Assembly (NCBI GenBank): GCA_000961575.1
Contig: LADP01000018.1
Coordinates: 186,001 to 250,000, forward strand
Reading direction: 5' to 3'
DNA: 64,000 bases
DNA from: Peptococcaceae bacterium BRH_c8a
Lineage (GTDB): Bacteria > Bacillota > Desulfotomaculia > Desulfotomaculales > Desulfallaceae
Under the pieces are notes generated by a model. It saw only the letters and a program-made list of their open reading frames with translations. It was not told the DNA's origin and did not search any database. The position numbers were made by a program, and so were the translations under genes. Positions 41,487 to 50,211 of this stretch are shown here, piece after piece. Position 1 is the stretch's first letter, and each line of letters starts with the position of its first letter.

Positions 41487-42347
41487 CTAGACCTTTAATA
41501 AATCCTCGGAAAGGCGGGCCATATCTTCGGCCATTGATTCTATTTTTTGCATGCTGGCGGTTATTTCTTCTGTGGATGCAGCCTGCTGCTGCGAGACCGC
41601 TGATATCTCGTGCGTTTGGGTAGTAAAATTAAGCATCGTTTCCTGGATATGTTTAAGCTTATCGCCGATTTCTTTCACGGAGTTTTGTGTTTTGGCGGCC
41701 AGCTTGCGGATTTCCCCGGCTACCACATTAAATCCACGCCCGTGTTCGCCTGCCCGGGCAGCCTCTATGGCGGCATTAAGACCAAGCAGGTGGGTTTGGT
41801 CGGAGACTTCCTTAATCAAAGCGATTACGTTATCCATTTCCTTAATGTCTTTTTCAATGCCGGAAGTGTTTTCGGCCAGTTCCTGGGCGGTGGCGGCCAG
41901 TTGCTCCGAGGCGCTCATCAGGCCGGAACTTACCGTGGATATGTTTTCCATGGAACTGCTAAGTTCCTCGGCCATAGCGCTGACCTTTTCCTGGATCTCT
42001 ATAGGTTTACCAATGGCGATAGCACCGATAAACCGACCATCTCCATCGCGCACAGGGATACCCAGTCCGATATACGGTGTGCCCAGCACTTCCTTGGGAA
42101 CTCGTTTAACAACTTTTTGGCCGGCTTTCATTGTAGTATCGGCCATACTGCCTTCCGTGAAGGAATCACCGCTTTTGACCGGTAAAGTCAATTTTGTACC
42201 CTGGCCCATGTATAAGTATCTTTCCCGGTCAGTAATCGTCAGCACAGATTCCTCGCCAAGAATTTGGTGTAAATAAGGCGCCAGATGAACTAGCATTTGC
42301 AAATTGTCGCTGGTTAGTTGTTTTACGTTTTCAAAATTATCACTCAT
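41487..42347 (-). CDS. Soluble methyl-accepting chemotaxis-type protein
   Basis: About 286 residues from ATG 42347 (AAGAGGTG upstream). The N-terminal 130 residues form a cytosolic sensory region ([20 protein letters not shown], then [20 protein letters not shown]), without membrane helices. The C-terminus is an MCP signalling domain shortened to the hairpin tip ([20 protein letters not shown]) and one methylation-helix arm. Such short receptors signal to CheA or act as PAS-like cytosolic sensors. No che genes are nearby. Confidence 0.88.
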   Translation of the reverse strand: MSDNFENVKQLTSDNLQMLVHLAPYLHQILGEESVLTITDRERYLYMGQGTKLTLPVKSGDSFTEGSMADTTMKAGQKVVKRVPKEVLGTPYIGLGIPVRDGDGRFIGAIAIGKPIEIQEKVSAMAEELSSSMENISTVSSGLMSASEQLAATAQELAENTSGIEKDIKEMDNVIALIKEVSDQTHLLGLNAAIEAARAGEHGRGFNVVAGEIRKLAAKTQNSVKEIGDKLKHIQETMLNFTTQTHEISAVSQQQAASTEEITASMQKIESMAEDMARLSEDLLKV

Positions 42348-42863
42348 GTAATCACCTCTTAGATTAGTGTTCTCTTTATGTAAGTTGCCTGTTGCTAAAT
42401 TCGACACCATACCACATTTATCCTCTTTGTATGGGCACAGTGTCGTAAAATTCTGAACAAACAAAGCGGCTCCTATATTCGTTTTTATGTGTAAACCATA
42501 GTGACACTTTGTTGTTTACTTCCGTAATCGGGTAAACTTTTTTTATTTACGGGAGTTCTTTATTTTTTTTAAATAAAAACTTTTTTATATTAATTGCTGT
42601 GCCAGGAACAAGGCAACGCCAAGGGGTGCGCACTATAAGATAAGTAATGTCTGACTTATGGCACTGGTTTTGCTTAATATACAATTAGTACTATGTTTAA
42701 TACTGTGGTTACCTAGGAGGTGGTAACCGTCACACCGGTAAAAGCGCCGGATTCATTGTGTCTTAGCCCCAGGGATATAGTTTAAAGAATAATCTAAAAA
42801 CTTGCCCCGGGGATAATAAGTGTAAAATAAATTAACACTTTATGCAGATGGGAGCTGGTAAAA
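42348..42863. other. 516-bp intergenic region upstream of the acyl-CoA carboxylase gene
   Basis: No gene is supported. There is an inverted repeat CGACACCATAC...GTATG...GTGTCG (42402-42445), an AT-rich stretch (42530-42600), an isolated AGGAGGTGG (42716-42724) without a properly spaced start codon, and a GC-rich patch (CCCCAGGG / CCCCGGGG) near 42768-42815. The motif TTTAATACTGT (about 42690) also occurs at 31231 and 56254. Confidence 0.5.
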
Positions 42864-44411
42864 TTGGATGAAAAGTATCTCAGAGACTTGGATTTTGGAC
42901 TGCAGGAGAAGGAATCGGTAGCTAAAAAGGGGGGTGCCCCCAAGTATCACGAAAGCAATGCCAAAAAGGGCAAAATGTTTGCCCGTGAACGTATTGAACT
43001 ATTGCTGGATCCGGGTTCAATCACCGTGGAAGACGGCTTATACGCCAATAACCTGGTAGATGGGTTGCCGGCCGACGGGGTTGTTACCGTTGTGGGTAAA
43101 ATGCATGGCCGCACAGTGTGTGTTATGGCCAACGATTCCACTGTAAAAGCCGGTTCCTGGGGTTGGCGCACTGTGGAGAAGATTATCCGCATCCAGGAAA
43201 TCGCCATTAATATGAAGGTGCCTATGCTGTACCTGGTGGATTCCGCCGGTGCACGGATCACCGATCAGTTGGAGATGTTTCCGGGCCGCCGGGGGGCAGG
43301 GCGTATTTTTACCAATGAAATTAGAATGTCCGGCATGCTGCCGCAAATTTGCCTGCTGTTCGGTCCTTCAGCCGCTGGCGGGGCATATATTCCCGCTTTT
43401 TGCGATGTAGTATTTATGGTGGACGGCAACGCCAGCATGTACCTGGGTTCTCCCCGGATGGCGGAGATGGTTATTTTCGAAAAAACAAGCCTGGAGGCAA
43501 TGGGCGGAGCCCAGATGCACTGCAGTGTCAGCGGCTGTGGTGATCTGCTGGCGACCACTGAAAAAGAGGCTATCGAAGCCTGCCGTCGCTACATCACCTA
43601 TATGCCCCAAAACTGCACTGAAAAGGTACCCCCGGTCGAGCTTATACCGCCCAGGGACGGTCGCCCCATCGAGGATATTGTTCCGGTAGAAGAAAACAAA
43701 CCCTTTGATATGTTCGAAGTTATTGAACAAATCATTGACCAGGACAGCTGGTTTGAAATTAAAAAATTGTTTGCCACCGAGCTGATTACCGGACTGGCCC
43801 GTATCGGCGGGCGCACCGTGGGCATACTGGCCAACCAATCTACCGCAAAGGGCGGAGTGCTATTTGTAGACTCAGCGGACAAGGCAGCCCGTTTTATGAA
43901 CTTGTGCGACGCCTTTAACATCCCTTTGCTGTTCCTGATGGATGTGCCGGGGTTCATGATCGGTTCCGCAGTTGAGAGGCAGGGCATTATCCGGCACGGG
44001 GCCAAAATGCTTACGGCCATGTCCGGAGCCACAGTACCAAAAATATCGGTAGTGGTACGCAAAGCTTACGGCGCGGGCCTTTACGCCATGTGCGGCCCGG
44101 CTTTTGAACCTGACTGCTGCATGGCACTACCCACTGCCATGATTGCGGTTATGGGACCCCAGGCAGCGGTTAATGCGGTGTACGAGAATAAGATTATGGC
44201 CCTGCCCCTTGACGAAAGACCGGCTTTCGTGCAGCAAAAGCGCGAGGAGTATGTCAAAGACGTGGATATTTACCGGCTGGCCTCTGAACTGGTGGTAGAC
44301 CATATTGTCACCGGTAACGAGCTGCGTGATGAATTAGTTAAGCGCTTTGCCCTGTATGAGTCCAAACAAGTGGCGTTGGTTGAACGCAAGCACCCTGTAT
44401 ACCCTGTATAA
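42864..44411 (+). CDS. Acyl-CoA carboxylase beta subunit, probably 3-methylcrotonyl-CoA type
   Basis: A 515-residue carboxyltransferase with the two crotonase-like halves of biotin-dependent carboxylases: KMFARERIELLLDPGS (about 35-50), VYLVDSAGAR-type motif LYLVDSAGARI, PSAAGGAYIPAF, and in the C-half FLMDVPGFMIGS and RKAYGAG. The segment MANDSTVKAGSW resembles the methylcrotonyl-CoA class rather than the propionyl-CoA class. TTG 42864 follows GGGAG. It is followed by enoyl-CoA hydratase and two lyase-type genes that fit leucine/isovalerate breakdown. No biotin carboxylase or biotin carrier gene is in the window, so partner subunits must be elsewhere, or it serves a decarboxylase. Confidence 0.82.
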   Translation: MDEKYLRDLDFGLQEKESVAKKGGAPKYHESNAKKGKMFARERIELLLDPGSITVEDGLYANNLVDGLPADGVVTVVGKMHGRTVCVMANDSTVKAGSWGWRTVEKIIRIQEIAINMKVPMLYLVDSAGARITDQLEMFPGRRGAGRIFTNEIRMSGMLPQICLLFGPSAAGGAYIPAFCDVVFMVDGNASMYLGSPRMAEMVIFEKTSLEAMGGAQMHCSVSGCGDLLATTEKEAIEACRRYITYMPQNCTEKVPPVELIPPRDGRPIEDIVPVEENKPFDMFEVIEQIIDQDSWFEIKKLFATELITGLARIGGRTVGILANQSTAKGGVLFVDSADKAARFMNLCDAFNIPLLFLMDVPGFMIGSAVERQGIIRHGAKMLTAMSGATVPKISVVVRKAYGAGLYAMCGPAFEPDCCMALPTAMIAVMGPQAAVNAVYENKIMALPLDERPAFVQQKREEYVKDVDIYRLASELVVDHIVTGNELRDELVKRFALYESKQVALVERKHPVYPV

Positions 44412-44548
44412 GCTTGTTTAATTTTTCCCGAGGCCGCTGGGGACGGTTCGAAATGGGTTCCCCCCCACCAAAGACCGCCTGCCGGTGACCCGGGATTTCT
44501 TAATATATTTGCAAAGTGTTTTTAATACCGGGAAGGATGTGATTTTAG

Positions 44549-45331
44549 GTGGATTACGAAACCATTAAACTGACCCGGGAAGGTCACATAGCCATTATGG
44601 CTTTTAACCGGCCCCAGGCCATGAACGCCCTCAGCACTCAATTGGCCCTGGATATACTGGCCGTGCTGGACGAAATGGAGCAGGACGATCAAATTTTTGC
44701 CGCGGTGCTTACCGGGGAAGGCGAAAGAGCTTTTTGCGTGGGAGCGGACTTGAAGGAAAGAAAAAACATGACAAAGGACGAAATGAGGAAGCAGCGGGCG
44801 CTTTTTGTGCGTGCCTTCACCGCCGTGGCGGAATTTTCCAAACCAATGGTGGCGGCGGTTAACGGATTTGCCCTTGGCGGGGGCACAGAATTTGCCTTGT
44901 GCTGTGATTTCATTATCGCCGCTGAAAAAGCAACCTTTGGACTGCCCGAGGTGGGGTTGGCTGTAATACCCGGCGGTGGTGGCACCCAGTTAATGCCCCG
45001 GGTCATCGGTCGTAACCTTGCCAAAGAACTAATCTTCACTGGCCGACGCATTACTGCCCGGGAAGCATACGACCTCGGCCTAGTCAACCACGTTGTACCT
45101 GATGAACAGCTAATGAGTAAGACCATGGAAATAATGCAGGAGATTACCAAGAACGGTCCCATTGCTCTGAGGCAGGCCAAACGAGCCATTAACTTGGGTG
45201 TGGAACTGGAACTGCATACCGCCCTGGCCCTGGAGGCAGAATGCCACCTGGTATGCCTGGGTACCGAGGATCGGGACGAGGGGCTATTGGCGTTTAACGA
45301 AAAGCGTAAGCCCGTTTATAAAGGTAAGTAA
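44549..45331 (+). CDS. Enoyl-CoA hydratase/isomerase (possible 3-methylglutaconyl-CoA hydratase)
   Basis: A 260-residue crotonase-fold protein. It has AFNRPQAMNALSTQLA near the N-terminus, the oxyanion-hole GADLKER (about 66-72) and AVNGFALGGGTEFALCCDF (about 105-123), and LPEVGLAVIPGGGGTQLMPR with the catalytic Glu. GTG 44549 lies about 11 bases after GGAAGG. Position between the carboxylase and HMG-CoA lyase genes suggests 3-methylglutaconyl-CoA hydratase, but short-chain enoyl-CoA hydratase is equally consistent with the motifs. Confidence 0.85.
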   Translation: MDYETIKLTREGHIAIMAFNRPQAMNALSTQLALDILAVLDEMEQDDQIFAAVLTGEGERAFCVGADLKERKNMTKDEMRKQRALFVRAFTAVAEFSKPMVAAVNGFALGGGTEFALCCDFIIAAEKATFGLPEVGLAVIPGGGGTQLMPRVIGRNLAKELIFTGRRITAREAYDLGLVNHVVPDEQLMSKTMEIMQEITKNGPIALRQAKRAINLGVELELHTALALEAECHLVCLGTEDRDEGLLAFNEKRKPVYKGK

Positions 45332-45362
45332 TCATAATAATTTTAACAAAGGAGGAATGAGC

Positions 45363-46379
45363 ATGTTCGAGCTAAAGTATCCAAAAAAGGTGAGACTCGG
45401 CGACATCACCGTAAGAGACGGTTTCCAGCACGAAGAAAAAACTATTCCCACCCAGGCTAAACTCTGGATTCTGGAAGAGCTGATCCTGGCCGGTTTCCGT
45501 GAAGTCGAAGTTACCAACCTGGGCAACCCCAAGGGTATGCCCCAATTCGCTGATGCCGATGAATTGTTCAGACTACTCTATAACTCCAAGCGGGTTAAAA
45601 ATATTCTACCAGAGGTTGAACTCACTGCCATCACTATCCGAGAAAAGGCGGTTGACCGGGCCATTGAACTGAAAAAGAAGGGGTACGGCCCTACCCGGAT
45701 ACTGCAGATGGTTTCCACATCGCCCTCACATATGTACAAAAATTCCGGTCTGGATCACAAGGGCTACTGGAAAATGACCGAAGAAAGCATCAAGAAAGCA
45801 CATGACGCTGGAATCAAAGTAAACGGCACCGTTAGTACCATTTGGGGCTGCCCCATTGAGGGCCCTACAGAGCTAAAAAAAGCAGTGGAGTTCACCAAGC
45901 ATTACCTGGAGCTGGGCGCCGACGATATTGAACATGCCGACCACGACGGCTCCGCACCGCCCAACAAGGTTTACGAGTACTTCTCTATGATCCTGGACGC
46001 CATGCCGGATCCCAACCAGCACTTGGCCCACTTCCATGTTACCCGGGGCTGGGGCTTGGCCAACGTTTTGGCCGCGCTGCAGGCCGGCATTATCCGCTTT
46101 GAAAGCACCATCGGCGGCACAGGGGGCCAACCCGCCAATTTTGTTGACGGTACTCCCGTATCCGGCACCGGGGCATACTATTACCAGGATGCCAATATTG
46201 TAGGTCTGGTTTCCACTGAGGACATGGTGGTAATGATGGACGAAATGGGCATTGAAACCGGGGTAGATGTGGAACGGTTGCTGGAAATCGGTAACATGGT
46301 GGAGAAAATTTTAGGCCGCAGGCTGCGTAGTGAGTGCATCAAGACCGGGCGTATACCTAAAGGCCCGACAGGATTTTAG
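45363..46379 (+). CDS. DRE-TIM metallolyase of unassigned substrate (HMG-CoA lyase/pyruvate carboxyltransferase superfamily)
   Basis: A 338-residue protein. Catalytic-loop motif ITVRDGFQHEEK (about 15-26) matches the DRE-TIM barrel (R-D-G-x-Q), and HVTRGWGLANVLAALQAGI with FESTIGGTGG aligns with the HMG-CoA lyase metal and substrate region. It is longer than HMG-CoA lyase and clearly divergent from the canonical lyase next to it at 46503. ATG 45363 is chosen because AAAGGAGG is 7 bases upstream; ATG 45357 is too close. It could handle another branched 3-hydroxyacyl-CoA. A terminator at 46408 separates it from the next gene. Confidence 0.8.
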   Translation: MFELKYPKKVRLGDITVRDGFQHEEKTIPTQAKLWILEELILAGFREVEVTNLGNPKGMPQFADADELFRLLYNSKRVKNILPEVELTAITIREKAVDRAIELKKKGYGPTRILQMVSTSPSHMYKNSGLDHKGYWKMTEESIKKAHDAGIKVNGTVSTIWGCPIEGPTELKKAVEFTKHYLELGADDIEHADHDGSAPPNKVYEYFSMILDAMPDPNQHLAHFHVTRGWGLANVLAALQAGIIRFESTIGGTGGQPANFVDGTPVSGTGAYYYQDANIVGLVSTEDMVVMMDEMGIETGVDVERLLEIGNMVEKILGRRLRSECIKTGRIPKGPTGF

Positions 46380-46407
46380 ATATTTCGTCGAAACTTGTAA
46401 TAAAATT

Positions 46408-46452
46408 AAAAAAAAGCGCGTCAGGAAAATCTGTTTCCGGCGCGCTTTTTTG
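46408..46452 (+). terminator. Terminator after the DRE-TIM lyase
   Basis: AAAAAAGCGCG-TC-AGGAAA pairs with TTTCC-GG-CGCGCTTTTTT (to 46451), giving a long stem with A/T tails on both sides. Confidence 0.85.
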
Positions 46453-46502
46453 ATAAAATGGGTTTAAGCAAGACGGCGGTTTGCTAACGGGGTGATTAGG
46501 AA

Positions 46503-47417
46503 ATGATTACCAGCAACATGCAACAAAACCAACTTGCAACACCTGGCACCAGGGTGATGATTCGCGAGGTGGGGCCTAGGGATGGGTTACAAAACGAAAA
46601 GCTGATATTACCGGCCCAGATTAAAATTGAGCTCATTAAACGGCTGGTGATCGCGGGTATCACTGCCATCGAAGCTACTTCCTTTGTGTCTCCCCGGGCC
46701 GTGCCACAACTCAGCGATGCCGAGGCGGTGCTGGAGGGAATGCATGAACTGGCCTCAGGAGTGATTTTAAGCGCCCTGGTGGGCAATGCAGCCGGCGTGC
46801 AGCGGGCGTTGGGCGTTAGGCAACCTGCGCTGCAGGAGATCGTGGTGGTGGTTTCGGCCAGCGAAGCCCACAACCAGGCCAATCTTAAACGTTCGGTGGC
46901 GGAATCGCTGAGCGGGTTGGATGAAATCTGCCGTCTGGCAGCGGGACGGTTTAAGGTACGGGGGGCGGTGGCTACTGCCTTTGGCTGCCCCAGTCAAGGT
47001 TGGATCAGTTCCGGTGACGTTTTTCGAGTTATAGACAGCATGATGGAGGCGGGCATTGAAGAGATTACCTTGGCGGATACGGCAGGAATGGGAAAACCGG
47101 AACAAGTGAAGCAGTTGGTTGGGGAAGTTCGGGAACGTTACCCCGGCGTAACCCTGGCGCTGCATCTGCACGATACCCGTGGACGGGGACTGGAAAATGC
47201 CCGGGCCGGTGTGATAGCTGGAGTTGCGGTTGTGGAAAGTTCGGTGGGCGGACTGGGCGGCTGCCCATTTTTACCTGGTGCCGTCGGTAATGTGTCTACC
47301 GGTAAACTGGTGGGTATGCTGCACGAGATGGGCGTGGAAACGGGCATCGACCTGCAGCGGCTATCGCAATGCGTATGGTTTCTGGAAGAGATTTTAGTCC
47401 GGCGGCTGGATGGTTAA
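46503..47417 (+). CDS. Hydroxymethylglutaryl-CoA lyase
   Basis: 304 residues. VMIREVGPRDGLQNEK (about 19-34), the catalytic Arg-Asp of the DRE-TIM class, EATSFVSPRAVPQ, TLADTAGMG and LHLHDTRGRGLENA, and C-terminal GGLGGCPFLPGAVGNVST with the active-site Cys, identify HMG-CoA lyase, which yields acetoacetate and acetyl-CoA at the end of leucine oxidation. The N-terminal MITSNMQQNQLATPGTR is an addition encoded by a 47-bp direct repeat that recurs right after the stop codon. No strong ribosome site precedes ATG 46503 (GGGGTGATTAGGAA is the nearest purine-rich stretch). Confidence 0.9.
   Translation: MITSNMQQNQLATPGTRVMIREVGPRDGLQNEKLILPAQIKIELIKRLVIAGITAIEATSFVSPRAVPQLSDAEAVLEGMHELASGVILSALVGNAAGVQRALGVRQPALQEIVVVVSASEAHNQANLKRSVAESLSGLDEICRLAAGRFKVRGAVATAFGCPSQGWISSGDVFRVIDSMMEAGIEEITLADTAGMGKPEQVKQLVGEVRERYPGVTLALHLHDTRGRGLENARAGVIAGVAVVESSVGGLGGCPFLPGAVGNVSTGKLVGMLHEMGVETGIDLQRLSQCVWFLEEILVRRLDG
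46506..46552 (+). repeat. 47-bp direct repeat, left copy (5' end of the HMG-CoA lyase gene)
   Basis: It differs from 47417-47463 at 2 of 47 positions. The block ATTACCAGCAAC, TGCAACAAAACCAACTTGC, AACACCTGGCAC is common to both. In this copy it is read as codons 2-17 of the lyase. Confidence 0.92.
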
Positions 47418-47463
47418 TTACCAGCAACTTGCAACAAAACCAACTTGCAACACCTGGCACTAG
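47417..47463 (+). repeat. 47-bp direct repeat, right copy (after the HMG-CoA lyase gene)
   Basis: It begins in the last base of the lyase stop codon and ends at the stop codon of the convergent response-regulator gene. The repeat unit pair spans exactly the lyase coding sequence (offset 911 bp). Confidence 0.92.
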
Positions 47464-48107
47464 TTGTTTACCAGGTAGTACGTGTTGCGGGGGCGGCCCC
47501 GCTTGCTGGAAGAGCCGTATAAAACTTTGATGGCGGCGTTGCCGTTTTCTACCAAAAACTGCAGATATCTGTGAACCGTGGGGTAAGCCAGATTAACTTC
47601 CTGGCATATTTCGTCTATGGCCAGAGCGTCGGTCTTTTCTTTCAGGCAGTCAACGATTATTTTCAGAGTAGCGCTGTTGATGCCCTTATCCAGGAACAGT
47701 TCCTGCTGTTCTCTGGTCGCTTCTCGTTGCAATGCCCCAATTTTCAAATTTACATTGATGCGGCTGATTAAATCGGGAGCTTTGATAGGTTTAAGGGCGA
47801 AGTCTGTGGCACCCGCCGCAAGGAAAGCGTCGGCTATTTCCTGCCGCTCGTCTACGGTAAGCACTACCACCGGGGTAGTTGTATCTAGGCGGCGGATTTT
47901 TTTCACCGTGGCCAGGCCATCCATGCGGGGCATATGGTAATCTACCAGTACGATGTCCGGGCTATGCTTCATGAATTTCGCCAGCCCTTCCTCGCCGTTG
48001 CCTGCGCCAACTATCTGCCAGCCGGCTATGGCGCATATTTCCCCGATGGTATAGCGGATATCATCGTCATCGTCAATGATTAAAACCAACGTTTTTTCTT
48101 CGTTCAT
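47460..48107 (-). CDS. Response regulator with C-terminal HTH (CitB/DpiA-like)
   Basis: A 215-residue protein: receiver domain 5-120 with the acidic patch IDDDDD, phosphoacceptor D56 in VLVDYHMP, T84-region LTVDER and K106-region LKPI. A C-terminal winged-helix-like domain (LAIDEICQEVNLAYPTVHRY) follows a linker, as in CitB-family regulators of dicarboxylate and citrate systems. It overlaps the kinase gene by four bases. The target genes are unknown; the adjacent lyase module and opp operon are candidates. Confidence 0.88.
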   Translation of the reverse strand: MNEEKTLVLIIDDDDDIRYTIGEICAIAGWQIVGAGNGEEGLAKFMKHSPDIVLVDYHMPRMDGLATVKKIRRLDTTTPVVVLTVDERQEIADAFLAAGATDFALKPIKAPDLISRINVNLKIGALQREATREQQELFLDKGINSATLKIIVDCLKEKTDALAIDEICQEVNLAYPTVHRYLQFLVENGNAAIKVLYGSSSKRGRPRNTYYLVNN

Positions 48108-49468
48108 CCTTTTTCCCCCTGCAAAAAAATTTTGAACTTGGTTCCTTCGCCTGCTTGACTTTCCACAGCTATAATGCCTCCGTGGTCGTCAATGACATTT
48201 TTGACGAATGGCAATCCCAGGCCTGGCGTGTTCCTGGTGCTAAAACCAGTAACCCAAATCCGTGCCAAATTATCCGTGGCGATACCGGTACCGTTGTCAG
48301 CAATGTATATACAGACCGCTTGCGCATCCCGGCTGGCGCCGATATCGATACGCCCGTCCTTTTTCCCCCTAGTTGCTTCCATGGCGTTTTCCAGCAGGTT
48401 TATCATAGCCCGAGCCAGGCGTACCCTGTTTACCCTGACCAAAGGCAAGTCATCCGGGACATGAAACTCGATTTTCTGTTCCAGTTTTTCCGGCACCACC
48501 TGAGCCCGCACATAGTTAACCAGGTCGGGCACCGGGATTAGCCGCCGTGTTTTAGCGTACAGTATTTCCGAAATCATCTCATTCATGTTGCTAACCGACC
48601 GTTCAATACGCCTGAAATATTCGCCGTCCTTTTCTTCACGGGCATACTTCATCTGCATCAGGGAACTTAAACCGCCAATAGTCATCAGCGGGGTTTTTAG
48701 GTCGTGTACCAGGGAATGCATTTCTTGCAAAGACCGGGCCTGCACCGATTGCAGCCGGTATTTCTGCAGTTCTTCCTCCTGGGCCGTAGCAGCCTCCATA
48801 TTTTTTAGCTGCTGATAGTGATTGTTAATCAACACCGAGGTGGTAATAGCCGTCAGCATCAGGGGGATAAAAAACGACATGCTGATGAAATTCATAACCG
48901 GCACCGAGTTTAAATAAACAGCAGCCAGCTTAATGCTTACCGCTATTTCGTCCCGGCCTGGTCCGAAGCGATCCAGGAACGGGCATAGGTCGAGCCAAAA
49001 ACTGCCTAACAGCAGCTGCATGGTTACAGTTATCTTGTGTACCAACCGCAGCTTGCTGTGCTGCGGCTCGGCAGTGGATAACACAAATCCGGCCACCAGT
49101 AGGGGCACAAAAATATCGGGGGGGTGCCCCATCAGTCCGAACACCAGCGTGTATAGGGTTACAGCCGCGATTAGGTTGACCCAGAAACCGGCCAAAGAGC
49201 TGCCGTCTAAGCCGGCTCTGCTGATGATGAATTTCCCCAGGCTGAAGCTCCCCAACAGCAGAGGCAGGGCTCCTGCCGTTTTAACCAGGGAGTACATGAT
49301 GGCGGCCAGGATGAGCCGGCTGCTGTTGGCGTATTCAATACTGGATTCTATGACGTCGGTGGTTAGAAAAAAAGCCGGGTTAATCAGGTACATTACCACC
49401 GCCGCTACAGCCAGCCATACCAGGCCGGTCGTAAGGTTTTCCCGTTGCTCTGCGGGCATCTTATTCAC
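48104..49468 (-). CDS. Membrane sensor histidine kinase
   Basis: A 454-residue protein with about six N-terminal membrane helices (to about 215), a coiled-coil linker (about 218-250), a DHp domain with H255 in LVHDLKTPL, and a HATPase domain with N-box INLLENAME and G1-box DNGTGIAT. There is no large extracellular loop, so it may sense within the membrane or with the help of the secreted DUF6305 protein encoded directly upstream (adjacent stop/start). Partner of the response regulator that follows. Confidence 0.9.
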   Translation of the reverse strand: MNKMPAEQRENLTTGLVWLAVAAVVMYLINPAFFLTTDVIESSIEYANSSRLILAAIMYSLVKTAGALPLLLGSFSLGKFIISRAGLDGSSLAGFWVNLIAAVTLYTLVFGLMGHPPDIFVPLLVAGFVLSTAEPQHSKLRLVHKITVTMQLLLGSFWLDLCPFLDRFGPGRDEIAVSIKLAAVYLNSVPVMNFISMSFFIPLMLTAITTSVLINNHYQQLKNMEAATAQEEELQKYRLQSVQARSLQEMHSLVHDLKTPLMTIGGLSSLMQMKYAREEKDGEYFRRIERSVSNMNEMISEILYAKTRRLIPVPDLVNYVRAQVVPEKLEQKIEFHVPDDLPLVRVNRVRLARAMINLLENAMEATRGKKDGRIDIGASRDAQAVCIYIADNGTGIATDNLARIWVTGFSTRNTPGLGLPFVKNVIDDHGGIIAVESQAGEGTKFKIFLQGEKG

Positions 49469-50056
49469 CTATCGGAATGCAGAATTAAGCGGCGCTTTTA
49501 TGGAGCCTATATCCCTGGTCAGGGTTATAGGAATACCTTTTTTATCAGCGATGCGCCCAAAAATATTGTCATTATTCGCGTCATCCGCCACTAGAATGTA
49601 ATTGGCCTGGGGGGCGAAACGACGGATCAGCGCATCGTCTTTTACGCCCCGGCGGTTTTGGCCGCCCAGATGTATTAAAACTACAGCGCCCGCCTTAAGC
49701 TGCGTGGCGGAGATGAGCCCCTGGATACGTTCCATTTCTTCCTCGCTAGTCAGTTCGGCTTTGCGTAACCCGGTGTCACTGTGACCCAGTACAAGCACCA
49801 CGCTTTCATACCACTGAGTGACATCTTCGCCCCGCGCCGTATTGCGATAGGCGTGGGACACGTTCAGTTCCCTCATCATTCCAGCCACAATCAGCCCGTC
49901 GCTGCTTTGGCCGGCCGGAGTGACCAGTACCTTTTTTTTGGCTACCGGGTAGGGCAGATGGGGGTAGGTCCACGGTCGTAACCCCTGCTTGTCCGGCATT
50001 GCGTAAATAAAAGCTATGATTACAATAACTGTTACGACCGTTAGAATCTTACGCAA
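49469..50056 (-). CDS. DUF6305-like exported protein, upstream of a two-component pair
   Basis: 195 residues with an N-terminal signal anchor (ILTVVTVIVIIAFIYAM), followed by a domain that looks like a small alpha/beta fold: KKVLVTPAGQSSDGLIVAGM, VVLVLGHSDTGLRKAEL, AGAVVLIHLGGQNRRG and ANYILVADDANND. I associate this pattern with DUF6305; the family name is recalled, not checked. Its last base abuts the kinase gene start, so the three genes form one operon. An extracytoplasmic ligand-binding partner for the kinase is inferred. Confidence 0.65.
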   Translation of the reverse strand: MRKILTVVTVIVIIAFIYAMPDKQGLRPWTYPHLPYPVAKKKVLVTPAGQSSDGLIVAGMMRELNVSHAYRNTARGEDVTQWYESVVLVLGHSDTGLRKAELTSEEEMERIQGLISATQLKAGAVVLIHLGGQNRRGVKDDALIRRFAPQANYILVADDANNDNIFGRIADKKGIPITLTRDIGSIKAPLNSAFR

Positions 50057-50128
50057 TGGAGACGCCTCCGTATTTATACTAATGCACTGTTTTTTTTCGC
50101 GGTTCCAGTCCCAAAAACCTTCTTTAAC

Positions 50129-50199
50129 GGGGTCAGGCCTTAACTAATTAACTAATTGGCACTTTTGGCAAATTAGTTAATTAGTTAAGGCCTGACCCC
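50129..50199. repeat. Perfect 29-bp palindromic element GGGGTCAGGC...GCCTGACCCC
   Basis: The left arm runs 50129-50157 (GGGGTCAGGCCT, TAACTAATTAACTAATT) and the right arm 50171-50199 is its exact reverse complement, with a 13-base loop GGCACTTTTGGCA. It lies between the peptide transporter operon and the DUF6305 operon, both on the minus strand, and may terminate the former. Related copies are at 20761 and 41453. Confidence 0.9.
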
Positions 50200-50211
50200 T
50201 AATAACTAAGT

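Noticed and set aside
42716-42783. Short ORF after AGGAGGTGG upstream of the carboxylase gene
   Set aside because: The only GTG is fused to the ribosome site and cannot be used; no other start codon at a proper distance.
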